The notes under the pieces: model-generated
Seen by the model: only the letters and a program-made list of their open reading frames with translations
The model's database searches: none
Told to the model about the DNA's origin: nothing
NCBI GenBank assembly: GCA_927353735.1
Contig: CAKMIA010000003.1
Location: 89,703 to 153,702 of the forward strand
DNA from: an uncultured Veillonellaceae bacterium
GTDB lineage: Bacteria; Bacillota; Negativicutes; Veillonellales; Dialisteraceae
Reading direction: 5' to 3'
DNA length: 64,000 bases
In this document: piece by piece, positions 24,178 to 32,211 of the stretch
Layout: each line of letters begins with the position of its first letter
How positions within the stretch are numbered: position 1 is the first letter of the stretch
Program-made: the position numbers and the translations under genes

Positions 24178-25790
24178 TGGCAGAAAAGAAAGTATTGTAT
24201 ATCGAGGGGACGTCCGGCATCAGCGGCGATATGTTCGTCGGCGCACTGATCGATCTCGGGGCGGATCTGGAGGTGCTGGCTCATACCTTCGACTCCATTC
24301 CAGCGGAGGGCTTCGCGGTGGATGTGGGCCGCGTGAAAAAGAACGGCATCGACTGCGTGGATTTCGACGTCATTCTCGATGAGGACAATCACGACCACGA
24401 TATGGCCTATCTGTACGGACCGGCAGCGGCGGAATCGGTGCAGAGCGCCGTCTGCTGTGATCGCCACCACGGAGAGGAAGGCGGCTGCTGCGGGCATCAC
24501 CATCACCATGAGGAAGGCGAGACCTGTGGGTGCGGTCACCATCACGGTGAAGAGGGGTGCTGCGGTCATCACCATCATCACGAGGAAGGCGAGGCCTGTG
24601 GGTGCGGCCACCACCATGGCGAAGAGGGTGGCTGCTGCGGGCATCACCATGAGGAGGGAGAGACCTGCGGATGCGGCTGCCACGATGAAGAAGAGGGCGG
24701 CTGCTGCGGGCATCACCATCATGGGGAAGGCGAGACCTGTGGGTGCGGTCACCATCACGGAGAAGAAGGCGGCTGCTGCGGTCATCACCACCATCATGAG
24801 GAGGGGCATCATCATGAGCACCGCCATCTGGCCGATGTGGAGGCCATCATTGACGGCACGGATATGACCGACCATGCCCGGGCCATTGCAAAGCGCATTT
24901 TCCGCATCGTGGCGGAAGCGGAATCGAAGGCGCACCGCCTGCCGCTGGAAGAGGTGCATTTCCATGAAGTGGGCGCGGTGGATTCCATCGTGGACATCAT
25001 TGCCGCCGCGGTCTGCTTTGATAATCTGGGCATCACCGACGTGATTATCCCCCATCTGTGCGAGGGCACGGGGACGGTGCGCTGCCAGCACGGCGTGCTT
25101 CCCGTTCCGGTGCCGGCGGTGGCGCACATTGCCGAGGACTACGGGCTGGACCTGCAGATCATGGACGTCAGAGGGGAATTCGTGACGCCCACCGGCGCGG
25201 CCATCGCGGCGGCGCTGCGCACGTCCGACCGCCTGCCCGCCCGGTTCCGCGTGGAAAAGACCGGCCTCGGCGTAGGAAAGCGGGCCTACACGGAGCGGCC
25301 GCCGTTCCTTCGGGCCATGCTGATCCGCAGTGAGGAAGAGGCTCCGAAGGACGAGGCCATGCTTCTCCAGACCGATATCGATGACTCCACCGGCGAGGCG
25401 CTGGGCTATGTGATGGAGCAGCTCATGGCGGCCGGCGCGAAGGACGTCCACTACAGTCCGGTCTACATGAAGAAAAACCGTCCCGCGTGGGAACTGTCTG
25501 TGCTCTGCGCGCCGGAGGAGACCGCGGCCATGGAAGCCATCATCTTCCGGGAGATCACCACCATCGGCATCCGGGAGCTGCCTGTCCGGCGGGCCGTCCT
25601 GCCCCGGCGGGAGCTCACCGTGGCGACGCCCTGCGGGGAGGCGCAGGTGAAATGCTGCACCATCGGCGATACGGTGCGGTACTATCCCGAATATGAATCG
25701 GTGAAAACGCTTGCGCAGGCGGCGGGGCGTCCCTTCAGTGAGGTGTGGCAGATGGTGCGCAGCGCGGCGGAAGCGGCAGAAACGAAATAA
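24177..25790 (+). CDS. larC: LarC, nickel insertion protein with a large His/Cys repeat insert
   Basis: LarC is the CTP-dependent enzyme that inserts nickel into the pincer cofactor. It is 537 residues, longer than usual (about 400-430). The N-terminal domain (GTSGISGDMFVGALIDLG) is followed at about residues 93-217 by five imperfect units of about 24 residues. They are built from GEEGGCCGHHHHH and EEGETCGCG, with roughly 39 His and 21 Cys, a very large metal-binding tract. LPLEEVHFHEVGAVDSIVDI resumes the normal fold. The frame is continuous, unlike Lactiplantibacillus where larC1 and larC2 are joined by frameshifting. LarA is not in the window. Confidence 0.94.
   Translation: MAEKKVLYIEGTSGISGDMFVGALIDLGADLEVLAHTFDSIPAEGFAVDVGRVKKNGIDCVDFDVILDEDNHDHDMAYLYGPAAAESVQSAVCCDRHHGEEGGCCGHHHHHEEGETCGCGHHHGEEGCCGHHHHHEEGEACGCGHHHGEEGGCCGHHHEEGETCGCGCHDEEEGGCCGHHHHGEGETCGCGHHHGEEGGCCGHHHHHEEGHHHEHRHLADVEAIIDGTDMTDHARAIAKRIFRIVAEAESKAHRLPLEEVHFHEVGAVDSIVDIIAAAVCFDNLGITDVIIPHLCEGTGTVRCQHGVLPVPVPAVAHIAEDYGLDLQIMDVRGEFVTPTGAAIAAALRTSDRLPARFRVEKTGLGVGKRAYTERPPFLRAMLIRSEEEAPKDEAMLLQTDIDDSTGEALGYVMEQLMAAGAKDVHYSPVYMKKNRPAWELSVLCAPEETAAMEAIIFREITTIGIRELPVRRAVLPRRELTVATPCGEAQVKCCTIGDTVRYYPEYESVKTLAQAAGRPFSEVWQMVRSAAEAAETK
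24453..24826 (+). repeat. larC: tandem repeats encoding the His/Cys-rich LarC insert
   Basis: About five copies of a roughly 72-base unit with CATCACCATCAC-type and GGCTGCTGCGGGCATCAC-type runs lie within larC. The high identity between units makes the length prone to change by slippage or recombination. Confidence 0.85.
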
Positions 25791-25822
25791 AAAGGATAAA
25801 GATCCGGCACCAGCCGGAGAGA

Positions 25823-25860
25823 GAAAAGGATTTCGGAAAATATTTGACGAAATCCTTTTC
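25823..25860. promoter_or_regulatory. 13-bp perfect inverted repeat over the tRNA promoter
   Basis: GAAAAGGATTTCG and its exact complement CGAAATCCTTTTC are separated by 12 bases. The -35 of the tRNA-His promoter lies in the loop and right arm. It could be an operator, or a larC hairpin without a T-run. Confidence 0.6.
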
Positions 25861-25872
25861 ATATGCTAAAAT
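25844..25872 (+). promoter_or_regulatory. promoter of the tRNA-His/tRNA-Gln unit
   Basis: TTGACG and TAAAAT are 17 bases apart, about 40 bases before the mature tRNA-His. Confidence 0.7.
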
Positions 25873-25912
25873 TAAATTCGTCATATGGGGAAACCCTGTG
25901 ACAGCCTGATGT

Positions 25913-25989
25913 GGCGGGTGTGGTGAAGTGGCTAACACGGCGGATTGTGGCTCCGTTATGCGTGGGTTCGAGCCCCACCACTCGCCCCA
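25913..25989 (+). tRNA. tRNA-His (GTG)
   Basis: The acceptor stem GCGGGTG/CACTCGC is extended by the G-1:C73 pair typical of tRNA-His. The anticodon loop TTGTGGC gives GTG. T-stem GTGGG/CCCAC; CCA encoded. Confidence 0.95.
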
Positions 25990-26007
25990 TTTTTTTTTAC
26001 CATTTTG

Positions 26008-26082
26008 GGGGGTATAGCCAAGTGGTAAGGCAACGGACTTTGACTCCGTTACGCGGCGGTTCGATCCCGCCTGCCCCTGCCA
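26008..26082 (+). tRNA. tRNA-Gln (TTG)
   Basis: Acceptor GGGGGTA/TGCCCCT with a G-U end pair, D-stem GCC/GGC, anticodon stem ACGGA/TCCGT with loop CTTTGAC (anticodon TTG), and T-stem GGCGG/CCGCC. CCA encoded. Confidence 0.93.
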
Positions 26083-26090
26083 GATAGGGA

Positions 26091-26118
26091 GAATGCAGCT
26101 GTGGCTGCATTTTTTTAT
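26091..26118 (+). terminator. terminator of the tRNA-His/Gln unit
   Basis: AATGCAG and CTGCATT form the stem, followed by seven T. Between here and the permease promoter at 26383 I see no gene in about 260 bases. A TTTACA/TATAAT pair 18 bases apart near 26254-26283 may be a further promoter. Confidence 0.8.
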
Positions 26119-26382
26119 TGCCCGGATTTCCCCGGGCAGCCATGTCAAATTTGTATGCCGCAGGGCGGATTTATCTATGACGGGACAGGGAAATCCCCGG
26201 AAATCGGAGAATGCGGCGGATATCGGCCTGTTTTCTGCGGATTTACGAAGAATTTACAGAGAAATGCGGAAAAGAGTATAATAAAACATATATGCCGGCG
26301 GATTCTGCCGGATTTCTTTCCGTTTCCCCGCCGGCTCCGCACCGGATGCGGGGGCAGCGGCGCGGGCCGTTTGCATCATTGC

Positions 26383-26411
26383 TTCACATTGCTAAGGAAA
26401 TCCAGTACAAT
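26383..26411 (+). promoter_or_regulatory. promoter of the permease gene
   Basis: TTCACA and TACAAT are 17 bases apart. The start codon lies 67 bases downstream of the -10. Confidence 0.6.
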
Positions 26412-26478
26412 AAAAGTATATTCGTTTGGCAAACCGGGACAGAGCGGCGCTCTGTGACCATAGATCGGGGGAGATAGC

Positions 26479-27765
26479 ATGGATAGTACGATTGCATTTT
26501 ACCTGGCGATAGCCGTTTTTCTGCTCACCTATGTGGGGATCATGTCGGAAAAGATCCCCCGTACGATCTGCTCGCTCGCCGGCGGCGGCCTCATGATCTA
26601 TCTGGGGTTCGTCACGCAGGATGAAGCGCTGAAAAAGTTCATCGACTTCAATACGCTGGGCCTCCTCACCGGGATGATGCTTCTCATCGCTGTGGTGAAG
26701 CGCTCCGGATTTTTTGAAGCCATGGCGCTGTGGACCATGAAGGCCAGCCGCGGCGATGCGCGGGTGCTGCTGGTGCTCCTGTCGTGCATCACCGGCGTGT
26801 CCGCCTCCCTCATCGACTCCGTCACGGCGGCGCTTCTCATTGCTCCGATGACCATTTCCCTGTGCCGCATGATGAAGATCACCCCGGTGCCGATCCTCAT
26901 CGGTGAGATCCTCATGGCCAATATCGGCGGGACGGCGCTCATGATCGGCAATCCGCCGAACGTCATGATTGGCTCGGCGACGCACCTCGATTTCAATGCC
27001 TTCATGAACAATCTGGCCCCGGCCGTGCTCATCACCACCGTATTCACCATGCTGGCAGTGATCCTGCTCTTCCACCGTCAGCTCCACACGGAAAAGATGT
27101 CCAAGGAAGCGCTGGACGCCATTGACGTGGCCGGCGAGATCAAGGACAGCCGCATTCTGAAACGGTCGCTGGCCGTGCTGGCCCTCACCATCCTCGGCTT
27201 CGTGCTCCACGGCATGCTGGGCCTCCAGTCCGCCACCATCGCCATGACGGGCGGCCTGCTGGCGGTCATGGTGTGCGGCGTGGCGCCGGCAGATGCGCTC
27301 CGTGAAGTGGATCTGGATACGCTCCTCTTCTTCATGGGCCTCTTCATCCTCGTAGGCGGCATGGAAAATACGGGCGTCATCAGCGCGCTGGCCAGCTGGG
27401 GCATCCATCTGGTGGGCGGCGACGCCGAGCTGATGACCTATCTCATCCTCGTGCTGTCCGGCATCGCTTCGGCTTTCATTGACAACATCCCCTTCACGGC
27501 CACGATGATCCCCCTGATCCACGAAATGCAGAGCCTCATGGGGCTGGAACACGCGGACTATATGTGGTGGTCCCTGGCGCTGGGCGCCTGCTTCGGCGGC
27601 AACGGCACCATCATCGGCGCTTCCCCGAACGTCATCATGGTGGCCATCGCCGCCCGGGAAGGACACAATATCTCCTTCGGCAAATTCATGCTGTGGTGCT
27701 TCCCCATCATGCTCATGACCATCGCCATTTCCGGCATCTACATCTACGTGCGGTATTTCCTCTGA
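26479..27765 (+). CDS. ArsB/NhaD-type ion transporter (SLC13/P-protein-like)
   Basis: The 428-residue protein has about eleven helices and the ion-transporter superfamily repeats: MANIGGTALMIGNPPNVMIG near residue 152 and ACFGGNGTIIGASPNVIMVA near residue 370, the two inverted-repeat hairpins that form the substrate site. It is closest to the P-protein/ArsB-NhaD branch, whose members move arsenite, sodium or organic anions. No ars gene is adjacent; an ArsR-type regulator lies 6 kb away. Substrate is undetermined. GGGGGAG precedes the ATG. Confidence 0.85.
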   Translation: MDSTIAFYLAIAVFLLTYVGIMSEKIPRTICSLAGGGLMIYLGFVTQDEALKKFIDFNTLGLLTGMMLLIAVVKRSGFFEAMALWTMKASRGDARVLLVLLSCITGVSASLIDSVTAALLIAPMTISLCRMMKITPVPILIGEILMANIGGTALMIGNPPNVMIGSATHLDFNAFMNNLAPAVLITTVFTMLAVILLFHRQLHTEKMSKEALDAIDVAGEIKDSRILKRSLAVLALTILGFVLHGMLGLQSATIAMTGGLLAVMVCGVAPADALREVDLDTLLFFMGLFILVGGMENTGVISALASWGIHLVGGDAELMTYLILVLSGIASAFIDNIPFTATMIPLIHEMQSLMGLEHADYMWWSLALGACFGGNGTIIGASPNVIMVAIAAREGHNISFGKFMLWCFPIMLMTIAISGIYIYVRYFL

Positions 27766-27780
27766 GACGTAAAAAAACGA

Positions 27781-27810
27781 ACGCTCTTCCTGCGGGAAGG
27801 GCGTTTTTTT
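27781..27810 (+). terminator. permease terminator
   Basis: ACGCTCTTCC and GGGAAGGGCGT form the stem, followed by seven T. Confidence 0.88.
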
Positions 27811-27812
27811 GC

Positions 27813-28028
27813 GGCTTTTTTATCCCTTCGCGGATATCCGGAAGGGGGTATAAATTTTTTTCATAAAGGCAGCCTCCACGGGTGCTTCCGGCGGGACCGG
27901 CGTACCGCAGCGGGGAAAACCGCGATAAAATCGCACTTTTCCGGGGATGGAGCGGCGCGCCCGGAGCCTGCGGGGAAAGAAGAGCGCTTTTTCGGCGCAG
28001 ATTTCCTCCATTTTCGTACGGTAAAAAT
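27813..28028. other. hairpin-rich non-coding gap before ppsA
   Basis: No convincing gene lies in about 215 bases. Inverted repeats include CCCTTC/GAAGGG (about 27830-27850) and GGAAAA-CC-GCGAT with ATCGC-AC-TTTTCC around AAA (about 27914-27942). They lie upstream of the ppsA promoter, so they are not part of its leader. Confidence 0.45.
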
Positions 28029-28057
28029 TTGACTTTCCTTTTACAGTAGTATACTAT
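28029..28057 (+). promoter_or_regulatory. promoter of ppsA
   Basis: TTGACT and TACTAT are 17 bases apart. The -10 sits in the palindrome TAGTATACTA, a plausible site for a repressor such as the CcpN-like protein encoded just downstream; that assignment is inference. Confidence 0.7.
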
Positions 28058-28123
28058 AAAGCCATGAGTTGAAATTAAGCATACACTTTCTATACAGGAA
28101 CCGATTTTCTAAGGAGGAAAACA

Positions 28124-30511
28124 ATGGACAAGAGAGAAAATGCGTATGTACTGTGGTTTGATGAGCTCCGCCGCGAAGACGTGGCGCTCGTAGGCGGCAA
28201 GTCGTCCTCTCTGGGCGAACTCACGTCCGCGACGCACGTTCCGGTGCCGTATGGCTATGCGACGACCGCCAATGCGTACCGGTACTTCATGGAAGCCACC
28301 GGCACGAACAAGAAGGTCCATGAGCTGCTGGATCAGCTGGACGACGTGGAGGATTCCGCAGAACTGCGCGACGTATGCGCAAAGATCCGTGAAACCATCG
28401 TATCTGCGGAAATGCCGGCAGACCTGGCAGATGCCATCGGCGATGCCTATGAAGAACTGGCAGAGAAAACCGGCCGCGCCGATCCCTTCGTGGCCGTACG
28501 CTCCAGCGCGACCGCCGAAGATCTGCCGGACGCTTCCTTCGCAGGCCAGCAGGATACGTACCTCAATGTACACGGCCGCGACGAAGTCATCCGCAGGGTC
28601 AAGGAATGCTACGCTTCCACCTTCACCGACCGTGCGACCTACTACCGCGTAAAGAAAGGCTTCGCTCATGAAAACGTCGCTCTCTCCGCCGCGGTCCAGA
28701 TGATGGCCTACTCCAAGGTGGCCGGCGTCATGTTCACAGTCGATCTCGCCACCGGCGCCGACGACAAAATCATGATCGAAGGCTCCTGGGGCCTCGGCGA
28801 ATATATCGTACAGGGCACCGTCACGCCGGATAACTTCGTGGTGGATAAAGACAGCCTCACCATCCTGTCCCGCCGCATCAATGAAAAGCCCATTGAACTC
28901 GTCCGCAATGAAGAAGGCGGCGTAGAGGAAAAACGCGTGCCGGAAGAACTGGCAAAGGCCCAGGTCATGACCGACGAACAGATCGCCGAGCTCGCAGGCT
29001 ACGCGAAAGCCATTGAAAAGCATTACGGCTGCTACATGGATATGGAATGGGCGCTCGATGAAAACGACAAGCTCTGGATTCTTCAGGCGCGTCCGGAAAC
29101 CGTATGGTCCAGAAAGAACAAGGAAAAGAAAGAGGGCAAAAAAGTGAACGTCACCACCGATCATAAAGTACTCGTCAAGGGGCTGCCCGCCAGCCCGGGA
29201 CTCGTAGCCGGCAAGGCGCATGTCATCACCGATCCGGCGGACATCGATCAGTTTAAGGAAGGCGAGATCCTCGTCACCCTCATGACTTCCCCGGACTGGG
29301 TGCCGGCCATGAAGAAAGCGCTGGCTATCGTTACTGATGCAGGCGGCATGACCTGCCACGCTTCCATCGTATCCCGTGAACTGGGCATCCCCTGCGTGGT
29401 CGGCACGAAGAGCCGCAGCGTAGACGCTACCTCCGTCCTCAAGACCGGTCAGGAGATCACCGTAGACGCACAGAACGGTATCGTCTATGACGGCATTGTG
29501 GAAGACATGATCGAAAAGCCGAAGGCAGAAGCCGCTGCGGCAGGCGCTGTGGTACAGGCAGAATACTTCGCTCCCACCGGCACCACCGTCCTCATGAATC
29601 TGGGCGATCCCGATCTGGCTCAGAAATATGCCTCTCTCCCCTGCGACGGCATCGGCCTCATGAGAGAAGAATTCATCTGGACCACCTTTATCCATGAACA
29701 TCCGCTCCACCTCATCGAAACGGGCCATCCGGAAAAAGTCATCGAAATGCTCGCAGAAGGCATCAGCAAGGTCTGCCGTGCGATGGCTCCGAGACCGGTG
29801 GTGCTCCGCTTCTCCGACTTCAAGTCCGGCGAATACAGAAACCTCGTGGGCGGCGACAAATACGAACCGGAAGAACCGGCTGACCTCCTCGGCTGGCGCG
29901 GCGCTTCCCGCTACTATGATCCGAAATACATCAACGCTTTCCGTCTGGAACTGAAGGCCGTCAAGAAAGTCCGTGAAGAATTCGGCCTCACGAACCTGAA
30001 CTGCATGATCCCGTTCTGCCGCACCGTTGACGAAGCGCGCAAGGTCACGGAGATCATGAAGGAAGAAGGACTCCAGCGCGGGCCTGACTTCAAGCTCTTC
30101 CTCATGGCAGAGATCCCGTCGAACATCATCCTTGCCGACCAGTTCAATCAGTACGTGGACGGCTACTCCATCGGCTCCAACGATCTCACCATGCTGATTC
30201 TCGGCTGCGACCGCAACAACGACACCGTGGCTTCCCTCTTCGATGAACGGAACCTCGCTGTACGCCGTGCGATCCGCCACCTCATCAAGACCGCTCACAA
30301 GGACGGCAAGACCGTCTCCATCTGCGGCCAGGCACCGTCCGTCTATCCGGACTTCACGGAATTCCTCGTCCGCAGCGGCATCGACTGCGTATCCGTCAAC
30401 CCGGATATGGTCAAGGCGACGAAACGCAACGTGGCCCGCATCGAACAGCGTCTGCTTCTGGACGCTGCCACCGGCAGAGGCCTCGCGGAAACGGAAGAAT
30501 ACGATTGGTAA
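28124..30511 (+). CDS. ppsA: phosphoenolpyruvate synthase
   Basis: PpsA converts pyruvate and ATP to PEP, AMP and phosphate, the entry to gluconeogenesis from pyruvate. The 795-residue length fits E. coli PpsA (792). The order is an N-terminal ATP-binding domain (VGGKSSSLGEL, SSATAEDLPDASFAGQ), the swivelling phospho-His domain with GGMTCHASIVSREL (His412, with the regulatory-type Thr410 two residues before it), and the C-terminal PEP-binding barrel ending in CGQAPSVYPDF. The downstream ppsR product is expected to phosphorylate that Thr. Coding is C-ending and very regular, as for a highly expressed gene. RBS AAGGAGG. Confidence 0.94.
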   Translation: MDKRENAYVLWFDELRREDVALVGGKSSSLGELTSATHVPVPYGYATTANAYRYFMEATGTNKKVHELLDQLDDVEDSAELRDVCAKIRETIVSAEMPADLADAIGDAYEELAEKTGRADPFVAVRSSATAEDLPDASFAGQQDTYLNVHGRDEVIRRVKECYASTFTDRATYYRVKKGFAHENVALSAAVQMMAYSKVAGVMFTVDLATGADDKIMIEGSWGLGEYIVQGTVTPDNFVVDKDSLTILSRRINEKPIELVRNEEGGVEEKRVPEELAKAQVMTDEQIAELAGYAKAIEKHYGCYMDMEWALDENDKLWILQARPETVWSRKNKEKKEGKKVNVTTDHKVLVKGLPASPGLVAGKAHVITDPADIDQFKEGEILVTLMTSPDWVPAMKKALAIVTDAGGMTCHASIVSRELGIPCVVGTKSRSVDATSVLKTGQEITVDAQNGIVYDGIVEDMIEKPKAEAAAAGAVVQAEYFAPTGTTVLMNLGDPDLAQKYASLPCDGIGLMREEFIWTTFIHEHPLHLIETGHPEKVIEMLAEGISKVCRAMAPRPVVLRFSDFKSGEYRNLVGGDKYEPEEPADLLGWRGASRYYDPKYINAFRLELKAVKKVREEFGLTNLNCMIPFCRTVDEARKVTEIMKEEGLQRGPDFKLFLMAEIPSNIILADQFNQYVDGYSIGSNDLTMLILGCDRNNDTVASLFDERNLAVRRAIRHLIKTAHKDGKTVSICGQAPSVYPDFTEFLVRSGIDCVSVNPDMVKATKRNVARIEQRLLLDAATGRGLAETEEYDW

Positions 30512-30579
30512 TATACGGACGCATGTGCGGCAATGCCGTCTCTTCCGCACCGCAGCGCGGGAGAGCGTCTGATGGAAGT

Positions 30580-30607
30580 GGGGCTGCCAGCAGGGCAGTC
30601 CCATTTT
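30580..30607 (+). terminator. hairpin between ppsA and ccpN (attenuator-like)
   Basis: GGGGCTGCC pairs with GGCAGTCCC across AGCAG, followed by ATTTTCC. The short T-run suggests partial termination, which would lower expression of the two regulators relative to ppsA. Confidence 0.5.
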
Positions 30608-30635
30608 CCAAATTATAAAGAAAGGAAATACGAAC

Positions 30636-31271
30636 GTGCAGCTCACAGATCGACAAAAAGAAATCACCCGCATTGTCCGTGAAAACGGACCCATTACCGG
30701 GGAAATGATCGCGGCGAAGCTCCATGTGACGCGGAGTGCGCTGCGGGGCGATCTCGCGGTGCTGCTCTCCGGAGAAGTCATTGCGGCCCGGCGGCGGCTC
30801 GGGTATTACTACCTCGGCGGCGGGACCGATCCGGCCGCTTCAGAGATCCGGAAATGCACCGTGGATTCCTGCATGTCCCGGCCGGTTCTCGTGAACAGCG
30901 ACGCCAATGCCTACGACGCGGCGGTGCTCCTCTTCACTGAGGATATCGGCACCATCTTCGTCGGCGAGGAGGATAATCTTCAGGGCGTGGTGTCCCGGAA
31001 GGACCTGCTCAAGGCGGCCATGGGCCGGGAGGGATTGCAGAAGATGCCTATTTCCATGGTCATGACGCCCCGGTCCAAAATGATCTATGCCGAGGCCGAT
31101 GAAGAAATGGTGAATGTGGCGCAGAAGCTCATTGATTATGAAGTGGACTGTCTGCCCGTGGTCCAGATCGAAGAGAAGGACGGCGAAAAGCGCTTCAAGC
31201 TGCTGGGACGCATCTCGAAAACGAATATCACCCGCCTCTTCCTCGACTTGGGGCTGGGGCACAGGAGGTAA
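30636..31271 (+). CDS. ccpN: CcpN-like repressor with HTH and two CBS domains
   Basis: Residues 1-60 form a winged helix (QLTDRQKEITRIVRENGPITGEM, TRSALRGDLAVL). Residues about 70-205 are two CBS domains (CTVDSCMSRPVLV; MPISMVMTPRSKMIY), which bind adenine nucleotides. Bacillus CcpN represses gluconeogenic genes when glycolysis is active, and its gene is paired with yqfL as here. This protein probably controls the ppsA promoter. The GTG start follows AAAGGAAA. It is 124 bases after ppsA and 6 bases before ppsR. Confidence 0.88.
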   Translation: MQLTDRQKEITRIVRENGPITGEMIAAKLHVTRSALRGDLAVLLSGEVIAARRRLGYYYLGGGTDPAASEIRKCTVDSCMSRPVLVNSDANAYDAAVLLFTEDIGTIFVGEEDNLQGVVSRKDLLKAAMGREGLQKMPISMVMTPRSKMIYAEADEEMVNVAQKLIDYEVDCLPVVQIEEKDGEKRFKLLGRISKTNITRLFLDLGLGHRR

Positions 31272-31277
31272 GATTCC

Positions 31278-32108
31278 GTGAATACACAACCTACCGTCTA
31301 TGTCATTTCCGACTCCCTCGGTGAGACCGGGGAGAAGCTCGCCCACGCGGCGATCAGCCAGTTCGATCAGGAAAATATCGACGTCATCCGCGTGCCCTTC
31401 GTCCGGAACAGCGACCAGGTCCGCGAGGTGGTCCTTGAGGCGGCGGAAAAGGGCGCCATCATCTGCCACACGCTGGTCTCTCCGGACCTGCGCGAGACAC
31501 TGGACAGTCTGGCCAGTGAGCACCAGGTGCGCTACGTGGACCTGCTGGGCCCCATGCTGGACGCCGTCTCGTCCATTGCAAAGACCCGGCCGCGCATGAA
31601 GCCCGGACTGATCCACAAGCTCGACGAGGAATACTTCAAGAAGGTGGAAGCCATCGAATTCGCCGTCAAGTACGACGACGGCAAGAATCCCTCCGGCTTC
31701 GAGAAGGCGGATATCGTCCTCGTGGGCGTGTCCCGCACCTCCAAGACGCCTATGTCCATGTATCTGGCCCACAAGAAATACAAGGTGGCCAATCTGCCCC
31801 TTGTGCCGGAAGTGGCGCTTCCCGAGGAGATCTTCCGCGTGCCGCCCTACCGCATCGTGGGACTGATCATCGACCCGTACAAGCTGAATACCATCCGCAC
31901 GGAACGGATGAAAGCGCTGGGCTTCTCCGGCACGGCGAACTACACCGACATCGCCCGCATCGAGGACGAGCTCAACTATGCGAAGGCGGTCATGCGCCAG
32001 CTCCACTGCGTCGTGCTCGACGTGTCGAACCGCGCCATCGAGGAGACGGCCAGCCGCATCATCGAGATCATCCAGCGGAACCGCCAGCTCTACGGCGAAA
32101 AATACTGA
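31278..32108 (+). CDS. ppsR: PEP synthase / PPDK regulatory kinase-phosphorylase (DUF299)
   Basis: This bifunctional protein inactivates PEP synthase or pyruvate phosphate dikinase by ADP-dependent phosphorylation of a Thr beside the catalytic His, and reverses it by phosphorolysis. The N-terminus YVISDSLGETGEKLAHAA, the P-loop GVSRTSKT near residue 150 and the LNYAKAVMRQ tail region are characteristic. 276 residues is normal. The partner is almost certainly the PpsA encoded two genes upstream, which has a Thr at the right position. GTG start. Confidence 0.94.
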   Translation: MNTQPTVYVISDSLGETGEKLAHAAISQFDQENIDVIRVPFVRNSDQVREVVLEAAEKGAIICHTLVSPDLRETLDSLASEHQVRYVDLLGPMLDAVSSIAKTRPRMKPGLIHKLDEEYFKKVEAIEFAVKYDDGKNPSGFEKADIVLVGVSRTSKTPMSMYLAHKKYKVANLPLVPEVALPEEIFRVPPYRIVGLIIDPYKLNTIRTERMKALGFSGTANYTDIARIEDELNYAKAVMRQLHCVVLDVSNRAIEETASRIIEIIQRNRQLYGEKY

Positions 32109-32114
32109 AAAAGA

Positions 32115-32146
32115 AAGCACTGCCTTGCGAAAGGGCGGTGCTTTTT
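32115..32146 (+). terminator. terminator of the ppsA-ccpN-ppsR unit
   Basis: AAGCACTGCC pairs with GGCGGTGCTT, followed by T-residues. Confidence 0.85.
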
Positions 32147-32176
32147 GTTACAGTGAGAGAAAGAACGTTTTTCATC

Positions 32177-32199
32177 CGGCCGCTTCGGCGGCCTTTTCC
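32177..32199 (+). terminator. hairpin with T-run in the dgt leader
   Basis: GGCCGC-TTCG-GCGGCC followed by TTTT lies only 12 bases before the dgt ATG. It may be an attenuator or a second stop for read-through. Confidence 0.55.
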
Positions 32200-32211
32200 A
32201 GCGAGGTGCCT

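Noticed and set aside
24453..24826. CRISPR-like array
   Set aside because: The repeats are in-frame, code for His/Cys units inside larC, and have no unique spacers. No CRISPR array is seen anywhere in the window.
24177..25790. larC split into larC1/larC2 by frameshift
   Set aside because: The frame is continuous through all motifs here; the added length comes from the His/Cys insert.
28109..30781. Long minus-strand frame of 890 codons opposite ppsA
   Set aside because: It is a mirror of the highly biased codon use in ppsA; no recognisable domain, and ppsA itself is certain.
31978..32211. Longer dgt start inside ppsR
   Set aside because: It would place two terminator hairpins within the coding sequence; the family N-terminus begins at the ATG at 32212.
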